Shown here piece after piece: positions 40,080-45,549 of a stretch of DNA of 45,549 nt. Under the pieces are notes generated by a model. It had not been told where the DNA came from, made no database searches, and saw only the letters and a program-made list of their open reading frames with translations. Position numbers and translations under genes: made by a program. Origin of the DNA: ARK-14 sp002899805. GTDB lineage: Archaea; Thermoproteota; Thermoprotei_A; Sulfolobales; Fervidicoccaceae. The first letter of the stretch is position 1. Each line of letters begins with the position of its first letter. The stretch spans positions 1 through 45,549 of the forward strand of contig JBAMMC010000019.1 in assembly GCA_039793985.1 (NCBI GenBank), read 5' to 3'.

Positions 40080-40845
40080 TATTCAACTCGACCCCCAAAC
40101 GCTCAGCTAACTTCGAATATCCGCTTCTATCTATTTCTTCGGCGATCTCCATCCCTCCCTGCGCTACTATTCTCCCCCTCATCAGTACAGAGATCCTGTC
40201 AGGCTTTACAGTGGAAAATAGGCGGGTGTAATGGGTGATGAGCAAAACGCTCTTTCCTTCTCTCTTCATTCTCGAGATGATTTCTCCAACAACTCTCAGA
40301 CCATCGATGTCTAAGCCGCTGTCGGGCTCATCCATTATCACGTATTTTGGATCAAGCATCATGGCTTGGGCGAGCTCAGACCTCTTCTTCTCCCCTCCAC
40401 TGAAGCCAACGTTCACCTCTCTGTAGAGATATTCATCGCTTAGCCCCACAACAGAGAGCGAAGACCTCATCTTGGAGAATATGGAGGGATCAGTGACCTT
40501 CAGGAGGTCGCTCGAGAGACCTCTCCTCTTATTGAAAGAAGCTATCATCAGCGTGCTCAGTTTCACTCCCTTGATCTCTGGTGGAGATTGAAAGAGGAGC
40601 ATCAACCCTCTGAGAACCCTTTCTTCAGGAGGAAGCTCAGTGACATCTTCACCATCAATCAGTATTCTCCCCTTCTTCAGGGAAACAGAAGGACTACCAG
40701 CTATAACATTAGCAAGCGTAGTCTTCCCAGAGCCATTCGGTCCCATGACAGCTAGGACTTCCCCTTCCCTCAGCTCTAAAGTTACTCCCTTCAATATGAC
40801 CTTTCCGCCAGCTTCAGCCTCTACACCCTCTGCAACAAGCGGCAA
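40072..40845 (-). CDS. sufC: Fe-S assembly ATPase SufC
   Basis: ABC-type ATPase, 257 residues. Walker A GPNGSGKTT near residue 35, the SufC-specific FQSPPEIKGVKLST, signature VGFSGGEKKRSELAQAM, Walker B YVIMDEPDSGLDIDGL, H-loop LLITHYTRLF. TTG 40845 is the start. First gene of the suf operon; its promoter lies in the A/T-rich stretch 40850-40910. Confidence 0.95.
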   Translation of the reverse strand: MPLVAEGVEAEAGGKVILKGVTLELREGEVLAVMGPNGSGKTTLANVIAGSPSVSLKKGRILIDGEDVTELPPEERVLRGLMLLFQSPPEIKGVKLSTLMIASFNKRRGLSSDLLKVTDPSIFSKMRSSLSVVGLSDEYLYREVNVGFSGGEKKRSELAQAMMLDPKYVIMDEPDSGLDIDGLRVVGEIISRMKREGKSVLLITHYTRLFSTVKPDRISVLMRGRIVAQGGMEIAEEIDRSGYSKLAERLGVELNND

Positions 40846-41505
40846 CTCACAACACCCAATTTACAGAAGTAAATACAAGTAAAATATCTATCCCGTATAT
40901 ATTACAGCTTAAGTCTTCACAATCGCAAGCTGTTTCAAAAAAACTTGAATGAACAAATGAGAGTTCCGAGGGACTCGATGGGGGCTCTAGTTTTAGGAAT
41001 CCACGGGGCTGAGCATTTCTATTGAAGATCACCATAGCTCAGAACCTGGTTTGTGAAATCCTATATCAATCTATGAGGAGTTGACTAATCATCGTGCTTC
41101 TTGGGATATCTCAGTGTAAGTTACTAATTGCAGAATATTCAGGGAAATTGCAATCGATGCTCTCCAATTAGATGCGAGTTAATACGATACTTACATCCTC
41201 GCCCGCTCTCTTCGAGAAGTCGACCAGCTCTGTATCAATGGTTAGGAACTTTAACTTTTCGGAGTTTTAGGAGGCGAAAGCCCTTTCTTTGAAAGAGGGG
41301 ATATATAGCCCTTATAGAAAGATAATTTATTCTATAAGACTTCTGATGCGGGTGAAGAGGGATCTAGGGCGCTCTGAGAAGCAGGAAATCCTCATCGCGA
41401 CGTGGAGATGCCCTGCCCATGAGAGGGAGGTAGTTCACTACTCTCTTTCACAGGTAGCTCAGAAAATGTAGACAATGCTGGAGGAAGTGAAGACTAAGGG
41501 CATCT
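40846..41505. other. 660-bp gap without an intact gene
   Basis: Contains the suf promoter side (A/T-rich, 40850-40910), two decayed gene fragments listed separately, and a short plus-strand frame at 40958-41024 (22 residues) without ribosome site. No tRNA or repeat array is visible. Coding potential is poor on both strands. Confidence 0.5.
41168..41266 (-). pseudogene. Remnant resembling the C-terminus of a PIN-domain (VapC) toxin
   Basis: A minus-strand open stretch without start encodes NSEKLKFLTIDTELVDF followed by SKRAGEDVSIVLTRI and TAA. The phrase FLTID.ELVDF-basic...D/VSIVLT is like the end of archaeal PIN nucleases of VapBC systems. Closed upstream by TAA. Tentative. Confidence 0.3.
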
Positions 41506-41543
41506 CTAGAAGCCTTTCCCACGTTGTAAGTACTGTTCTTTGA
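41346..41543 (+). pseudogene. Possible broken winged-helix regulator
   Basis: Plus-strand frame MRVKRDLGRSEKQEIL, then CPAHEREVVHYSLSQVAQKM, an in-frame TAG (41469-41471), then TMLEEVKTKGISRSLSHVV and TGA. The pattern SLSQVAQKM...LEEVKTKGISRS recalls a winged helix-turn-helix with its recognition helix and wing. One stop breaks it, and its end overlaps the neighbouring zinc-protein gene. Tentative. Confidence 0.3.
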
Positions 41544-41874
41544 GGCGAGAGGCAAGTTTTTTCCTTTCCTCAACAATCCTTTCTCTAATAGCCCTATAAA
41601 CACCCTCTTTACCGAGCTCTTGGAAACAATCTAGACAGACAGCCCTCACTTTATCCACCCTCACCAAACAATCGGGGCATATAAGCCTCCCGCAGATCTG
41701 GCACCTCTCTACTGAGTGCTTCTTCCCGCACCTCTCGCAAATCGTTTCCGAACATACGAGGCAGATTCCTTTCTCCTCGTTGAAGCACTCTCTGCAGACT
41801 CTCCTCCCGCACTTGGGGCAGGAGAGCTCAGCTTTTCTCCTGCCACAGATCTCGCACAAATCTCCTGATTGCAT
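41506..41874 (-). CDS. B-box/treble-clef-like zinc protein
   Basis: 122 residues, the first 82 packed with CxxC pairs: CEICGRRK, CPKCGRRVCRECF, CLVCSETICERCGKK, CQICGRLICPDC, VCLDC. The spacing suggests several interleaved B-box or treble-clef zinc sites. The tail is basic and helical (AIRERIVEERKKLASRLKEQYLQRGKG). Function unknown; nucleic-acid or protein binding are both possible. ATG lies 4 bp after the deoC stop, so it belongs to the zinc-finger/deoC operon. Confidence 0.75.
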   Translation of the reverse strand: MQSGDLCEICGRRKAELSCPKCGRRVCRECFNEEKGICLVCSETICERCGKKHSVERCQICGRLICPDCLVRVDKVRAVCLDCFQELGKEGVYRAIRERIVEERKKLASRLKEQYLQRGKGF

Positions 41875-41878
41875 GAAG

Positions 41879-42583
41879 TCACACTTTGAACTCCGATAGA
41901 GCCTGAGGATATTCCTTCATTATCCTTATGCTCCCGCTAGCTCCCAGTATATCTGCTCCAGCAGCAAACATAAGGAGAGCTTGTAGACCAGTCCTTATTC
42001 CTCCCGAGGCCTTTATTCCCTGCTTTTCCCCAACAGCCTTCCTTATTATTAGAATGTCCTCTATGCTCGCCCCCCTTGAGCCGAAGCCTGTTGAAGTCTT
42101 AACGAAATCTCCTCCAGCCTCTGCAACCATCTTCGAAATCGAAGCGATGAGCTCAGCATTCAGCGATCCCGTTTCCAATATGAACTTTATCCCAGCCCCC
42201 ATGCTATGGGCAAACGAAGTTAGTTCCACAATTTCCCTATTGATATATTCGAGTCTACCCGAAAGAGCAGCCATTATATTTATGACAACATCAACTTCAG
42301 AGGCACCATCCCCAACAGCCCTTTCCACCTGGACTTTCTTGAGGTCGATGGGGTCGTGTCCCAGAGGAAAGCTTATGACCGTCGCTATTTTCGCTCTCGA
42401 AATTCCGGCAGCCTCCTTCACTGCCCAAGGAGGTATCACGAGGGCCCTGAATCCATACTTTTCAGTTTCCTCTATAGCCCTGTTTATTGCCTGAAAGCCC
42501 TCTTCGGGCTTAAGAACGGTATGATCTATCCTCTTAACCAACTCTTCTTGAGTTTTGGGAATCCTCCTATCACTCAGGAGCAT
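41879..42583 (-). CDS. deoC: Deoxyribose-phosphate aldolase
   Basis: Cleaves 2-deoxyribose-5-phosphate to acetaldehyde and glyceraldehyde-3-phosphate. Catalytic residues: Asp in EVDVVINIMA near residue 97, Lys in IKFILETG near 135, and the Schiff-base Lys in DFVKTSTGF near 165, plus KASGGIRT. 234 aa from ATG 42583, which has GGGGTGA just upstream; the GTG at 42592 lies inside that ribosome site and is rejected. Overlaps the end of the upstream zinc-finger gene by 14 bp. Feeds nucleoside breakdown into triose phosphates. Confidence 0.93.
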   Translation of the reverse strand: MLLSDRRIPKTQEELVKRIDHTVLKPEEGFQAINRAIEETEKYGFRALVIPPWAVKEAAGISRAKIATVISFPLGHDPIDLKKVQVERAVGDGASEVDVVINIMAALSGRLEYINREIVELTSFAHSMGAGIKFILETGSLNAELIASISKMVAEAGGDFVKTSTGFGSRGASIEDILIIRKAVGEKQGIKASGGIRTGLQALLMFAAGADILGASGSIRIMKEYPQALSEFKV

Positions 42584-42776
42584 TTGATTCACCCCTACTC
42601 TCTTTCTTTCGGAGCTCGTGTCTCGTCAGGTGTCTTATCAGGTCCTCTTCGGAGAAGAAAATCGGAGCCCCCTCCTTCTCTCCACAGATTGGACAGAGGA
42701 GCCCGCCATCTTTCGTCACCTTAGTCCTGAAGAGAGACCCAAACTTATCTATGATCACTTCATCGCTCCTACTCAA
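42570..42776 (-). CDS. Small C2H2 zinc-finger protein
   Basis: 68 residues from TTG 42776, which is preceded by a perfect GGAGGTG seven bases upstream; the longer frame to 42809 adds unlikely sequence. The finger reads LLCPICG, then a 15-residue loop (EKEGAPIFFSEEDL), then IRHLTRH, i.e. C-x2-C...H-x3-H. Crenarchaea carry many such proteins, probably DNA- or RNA-binding. First gene of a zinc finger-deoC-zinc protein operon, so it may regulate it. Confidence 0.7.
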   Translation of the reverse strand: MSRSDEVIIDKFGSLFRTKVTKDGGLLCPICGEKEGAPIFFSEEDLIRHLTRHELRKKESRGESNAPE

Positions 42777-42832
42777 ACAGATGCACCTCCATATAACTTG
42801 AATATACAACTATAAACGAATTTCTTCGACTT

Positions 42833-44014
42833 TCAGAGGAGATGCCCCTTCCTCAGCTCTACCAATCCCTCGACGAGCTTTTCCAATGAACTGGAGAAAT
42901 CCTCGCTCTTCTGTCCTATCCCTATCCTCAGAAATCCAGGGCTCTCGAAGCACTCTCCTGGATTGACCAATATCCCCCTTCTAGAGAATAGCTCCAAGCT
43001 CAAGCCTAAAGTATCTTTGAACCAAGGCACCTTCGCCCATATGAATGCTCCTGCCTCTGGAATAACCGCATCGAGCAGATCTCTGCTCACTTTCGAGGTA
43101 AATAGCTCCAAATTTCTCCCAACTATCCTCCTAGCCCTTTCCCTCAGCTTTTTCACAGAATCTAAACTAAGAACCGAAGAAGCGATCTTATCACTGAGCA
43201 TGGAGGGAGCAATGCTTGTGTAGTCCTTGAAAGACCAAGCTCTCTCGATCACTTCTCTTCTTCCAGCTATCCAGCCAATCCTCAAACCAGGGAGACCATA
43301 TACCTTCGATAGACCCGAGATGGAAATCGCTACATCTTTTCCTATGACTTCCAATGCGCTCGGCTTCTCTCCATTTAACTCTGAGCCCCAATATACTTCA
43401 TCGAATACCAGGATGGTTCCAGCTTTCCTGGCAACATCCCCGAGCTCCTCCAGCTCAGCATTCCCAAGTACCTGTCCAGTTGGATTGTTGGGGTTGCATA
43501 TGAAGACCACCCTCGGTTTATTCTCCTGGATGAGTCTAATGGCTTCGTCTATTGGAAATTTCCAAGCTGGGGAGCTTCGCTTCAGCTCCAAAACTCTTGC
43601 CCCAAGAAAAGGGAGGAGCCCTGGAACTTGCATGTAGTTCGGCACATCGACTAGAGCCAGATCCCCTTCTTTCAGAACGCTCATAGCAGTCACGAGATTT
43701 GCTTCAGCGGAGCCAGCTGTTACAAGCACCTCATCTTTCCCAATTTCCCCATTATAGAGTACGGAGATCCTCTCTCTGAGCTCTGGAGAGCCCCTAGTCC
43801 AACCATATCCAAGTTCCAAATGTTTCAGCTCATCTAATCTCAAGCCAAAATCCTCTAGTTCGCTGAGCTTCAATGGAAACACTCCACTCTCGCTCAAATT
43901 TATTGCAGCATAGTTCTCGTGGAGGCTCTGCCACCTCTCCAAGCAAAAGGCTCCGAGATCCTCTCTCAAATTTCCAGAGATCCTCTCCTCGACTTCTTTT
44001 CTCTTTGCAGACAA
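42833..44014 (-). CDS. Class I/II PLP aminotransferase
   Basis: Fold-type I aminotransferase, about 393 residues. VTAGSAEANLVTAMS is the phosphate-binding region near 100, VFICNPNNPTGQVLGN carries the conserved Asn, VFDEVYWG the PLP Asp/Tyr, SGLSKVYGLPGLRIGW the Schiff-base Lys near 238, and FLRIGIG the substrate Arg. The N-terminal ERWQSLHENYAAINLSESGV resembles the capreomycidine-synthase/aspartate aminotransferase-like subgroup. The substrate is not decided. TTG 44014 or TTG 43969 could start it. Confidence 0.85.
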   Translation of the reverse strand: MSAKRKEVEERISGNLREDLGAFCLERWQSLHENYAAINLSESGVFPLKLSELEDFGLRLDELKHLELGYGWTRGSPELRERISVLYNGEIGKDEVLVTAGSAEANLVTAMSVLKEGDLALVDVPNYMQVPGLLPFLGARVLELKRSSPAWKFPIDEAIRLIQENKPRVVFICNPNNPTGQVLGNAELEELGDVARKAGTILVFDEVYWGSELNGEKPSALEVIGKDVAISISGLSKVYGLPGLRIGWIAGRREVIERAWSFKDYTSIAPSMLSDKIASSVLSLDSVKKLRERARRIVGRNLELFTSKVSRDLLDAVIPEAGAFIWAKVPWFKDTLGLSLELFSRRGILVNPGECFESPGFLRIGIGQKSEDFSSSLEKLVEGLVELRKGHLL

Positions 44015-44081
44015 GCTTCTCCCCAGCTTCGTTCTCCATGAACACTGAAAATAAACATTTTGTCCCGCTCAGATCCCGATT

Positions 44082-44137
44082 GGTTGTCCCTGTTATGTAC
44101 AAAGGTTGTCCATATATTGGATATAACTTTAAAAAAG
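44082..44137 (+). promoter_or_regulatory. Promoter with tandem GGTTGTCC repeats
   Basis: GGTTGTCC occurs at 44082-44089 and 44104-44111, exactly 22 bp (two helical turns) apart, upstream of a TATA box AACTTTAAAAAAG (44125-44137). The predicted start of RNA falls at about the ATG (44156), so the mRNA may be leaderless. The repeats look like an activator site on one face of the helix. Confidence 0.45.
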
Positions 44138-44155
44138 ATGAAATAGGGGAGAGAA

Positions 44156-45376
44156 ATGGAGGACTCGGCAATTGTAGCTCACCACTTCTGGAGCGAACCA
44201 GGTGGAGCCGAGCTCACAATGGCCTCCGCAGCACAAGCCCTCAGAGAGCTCGGCATCCACACCTCCATCCTCTCCCCCACCGAGCTCGACAAGGAGAAGT
44301 ACAGAAAATTTTATGGGATAAGCTTGGACGGGATTCCAATTATAGGACCCAGGCTAAAAATGAAGAGATTCGCTCTCTTCTCTAGACTTCTCCTTCTCCC
44401 CATGACATCGAGACATTCTGGAGAGGAGGATTTGGTGCTCATAGACTCACCATTCTACAAGAGAAGGCAAAACAACATCATAGAATACATACACTTTCCT
44501 CTCGAGCTCTATTTCCACAGAAATGGAAGCTTGGAGGATCTCTGGAAGGATGACCCATACATCGCAGAAAAATACTCCAAGGTTCCTCTGAACATATACT
44601 GGAAAATGTTCACTAAACTATCTTCGAAATTTTCTAGGAAGAATCCCTTCGAATCGGCTTCTGCTGTGCTCGTGAACTCTGCGTGGACCGGGAACATCGT
44701 GAGGGAATTATATGGAGAGAAGCCAAAGATATTGAATCCTCCCCTTCCTCCATCTACCGAGATTCTCGAAAAGCCGAGACCTTTCGAGGAGAGGGATGTC
44801 GCAATAGTCATGCTGGGGAGATTCAGCGAAGAGAAGAGATACCACTGGGTCATCGATAAGATCATCCCAAAGGTTCTGAAGGAGAACCCAGAAGTTAAGC
44901 TCTATATTATAGGCTCAGCATCATCACCTCACTCCAAAAGATATTTGGAGGCGCTGTTTAAAATCGCTGGAAAAATTTCTCTGAAAGCATCTCTGCACCC
45001 AGACTGCTCGGGGAACATCTGTTTTCTGCCCAACGCATCCAGCGAGCTCAAGAGAGAAATCATGGACAGGACTAGAGTCTTCCTCCATTCCACAGTGAAT
45101 GAGCACTGGGGTATAGCTGTAGCTGAGGCTATGGCCAGGGGATTGCCTGTTGTGATGCACAGGTCAGGGGGAGCCTGGAGCGATCTCGCTGAATATGGAA
45201 AGAGAGCAGTTGGATACCTCAACGAAGAGGAAGCAGTGGAAGAATTGCTAGATTTGGTTTCCAATGGAGAGAAGTGGCGCAGATACTCCGGAGCATCTTT
45301 GGAGAGAGCTACGGCGCTTTCATATAATAAATTCAAGGGCAGATTGGCAGAGGTAATTCAAGAAATCTCTAACTGA
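44156..45376 (+). CDS. GT4-family glycosyltransferase, ALG11-like
   Basis: GT-B fold glycosyltransferase of 406 residues. N-terminal HHFWSEPGGAELTMASAAQAL is the acceptor-side Gly loop. VIMLGRFSEEKRYHWVID starts the nucleotide-sugar domain near 220. HSTVNEHWGIAVAEAMARGLPVVMHRSGG near 320 holds the E-x7-E motif and closely follows eukaryotic ALG11 mannosyltransferase (NEHFGIGVVE). Probably adds a sugar (mannose by analogy) to a lipid-linked glycan for protein N-glycosylation at the cytosolic membrane face. No membrane helix is evident except a weak segment near 75-85. ATG 44156. Confidence 0.85.
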   Translation: MEDSAIVAHHFWSEPGGAELTMASAAQALRELGIHTSILSPTELDKEKYRKFYGISLDGIPIIGPRLKMKRFALFSRLLLLPMTSRHSGEEDLVLIDSPFYKRRQNNIIEYIHFPLELYFHRNGSLEDLWKDDPYIAEKYSKVPLNIYWKMFTKLSSKFSRKNPFESASAVLVNSAWTGNIVRELYGEKPKILNPPLPPSTEILEKPRPFEERDVAIVMLGRFSEEKRYHWVIDKIIPKVLKENPEVKLYIIGSASSPHSKRYLEALFKIAGKISLKASLHPDCSGNICFLPNASSELKREIMDRTRVFLHSTVNEHWGIAVAEAMARGLPVVMHRSGGAWSDLAEYGKRAVGYLNEEEAVEELLDLVSNGEKWRRYSGASLERATALSYNKFKGRLAEVIQEISN

Positions 45377-45466
45377 TATATATGAAAAATACTGTTATAA
45401 AGCCACGATATCCTTTTAAACCATATCATTACATAATATTTTTCAACAGGAAAAGGTGAATGTAAA

Positions 45467-45549
45467 ATGAAGAACACACCACTATTCTTGCTAGTCGCTG
45501 CATCCCTAGTATCTGCTGCAGTATTCGCCAGCGTCTTCGTCTACTATCC
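45467..45549 (+). CDS. Start of an exported or membrane protein (cut off)
   Basis: ATG 45467 is preceded by GGTGA at 45455-45459 and a TATA-like TAATATTTTTC. The 27 visible residues begin MKNTPLFLLVAASLVSAAV and continue FASVFVYY, a signal peptide or N-terminal anchor. The remainder lies outside the window; function unknown. Confidence 0.6.
   Translation, partial: MKNTPLFLLVAASLVSAAVFASVFVYY

Noticed and set aside
1..45549. Insertion sequences or an integrated virus
   Set aside because: No transposase, integrase or terminal repeats seen; composition and gene style look uniform, apart from the small decayed gap at 41 kb.

Overview
The window reads as part of the chromosome of a thermophilic, probably anaerobic, peptide-using crenarchaeon (Thermoproteota; Desulfurococcales, Fervidicoccales or Acidilobales type). 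The evidence is a crenarchaeal-type RNA polymerase subunit Rpo8, an Sm-like protein of the SmAP3 type, archaeosine tRNA transglycosylase, archaeal FBP aldolase/phosphatase, Thr-rich linkers and class III-like signal segments on solute-binding proteins, many GTG/TTG starts behind GGTGA-type ribosome sites, TATA-box promoters, and a flavodiiron protein. The species cannot be named from sequence alone.

Layout. 1-9.3 kb (mostly +): end of an ABC ATPase, gamma-glutamyltransferase, asparagine synthase, a DUF59-like protein, a TauE/SafE exporter, rpo8 (-), SmAP3, tgtA, a small GNAT protein and carbamate kinase. 9.3-14.1 kb (-): a complete branched-chain amino-acid ABC operon (livK-H-M-G-F). 14.2-15.4 kb: flavodiiron protein (+). 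15.4-22.1 kb (-): a complete dipeptide/oligopeptide ABC operon (dppA-B-C-D-F) ending in an amidohydrolase. 22.1-22.6 kb: a long intergenic region with a strong palindrome between two apparently divergent TATA boxes and a 70-nt near-perfect hairpin. 22.5-24.8 kb (-): a CBS-less IMP dehydrogenase, an amidohydrolase/deaminase and a 37-residue small protein. 24.8-27.6 kb: a pilin-like surface protein (+) facing a three-gene operon of unknown membrane proteins (-).

27.5-28.6 kb holds what I consider the main discovery: a chromosomal replication origin. Four 23-bp repeats match the archaeal origin recognition box (ORB: TTCC/GGAA dyad plus G-string). They are arranged in inverted orientation around an 89-bp tract with only 16 G/C, and an 18-bp palindrome (GTTAACT-GGGG-AGTTAAC) abuts one ORB and recurs upstream of dcd. 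No orc1/cdc6 gene lies in the window. DNA-precursor genes sit close by (dcd at the origin, thyX 1.4 kb to its right, guaB about 3.5 kb to its left). Most genes to the left of the origin are on the minus strand, so they run away from it.

28.6-37.6 kb: trpS, a small ORF plus thyX (-), an extracytoplasmic CPAC thioredoxin-fold protein, a serine-type pathway (phosphoglycerate dehydrogenase whose N-terminal part is out of frame with any ordinary start, class V aminotransferase, DUF89 phosphatase), a methyltransferase, triosephosphate isomerase, the bifunctional FBP aldolase/phosphatase (apparently started at CTG), and two small unknown proteins. 37.5-40.8 kb (-): sufC-sufB-sufD. 40.8-41.5 kb: a gap with decayed gene remnants. 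41.5-44 kb (-): zinc-finger protein, deoC, zinc protein, and a class I/II aminotransferase. 44.1 kb to the end (+): an ALG11-like glycosyltransferase and the start of an exported protein.

Together the genes describe a cell that imports peptides and amino acids (Dpp, Liv), degrades or trims them (GGT, amidohydrolases, carbamate kinase), runs gluconeogenesis (TIM, FBP aldolase/phosphatase), and assembles Fe-S clusters by SufBCD.
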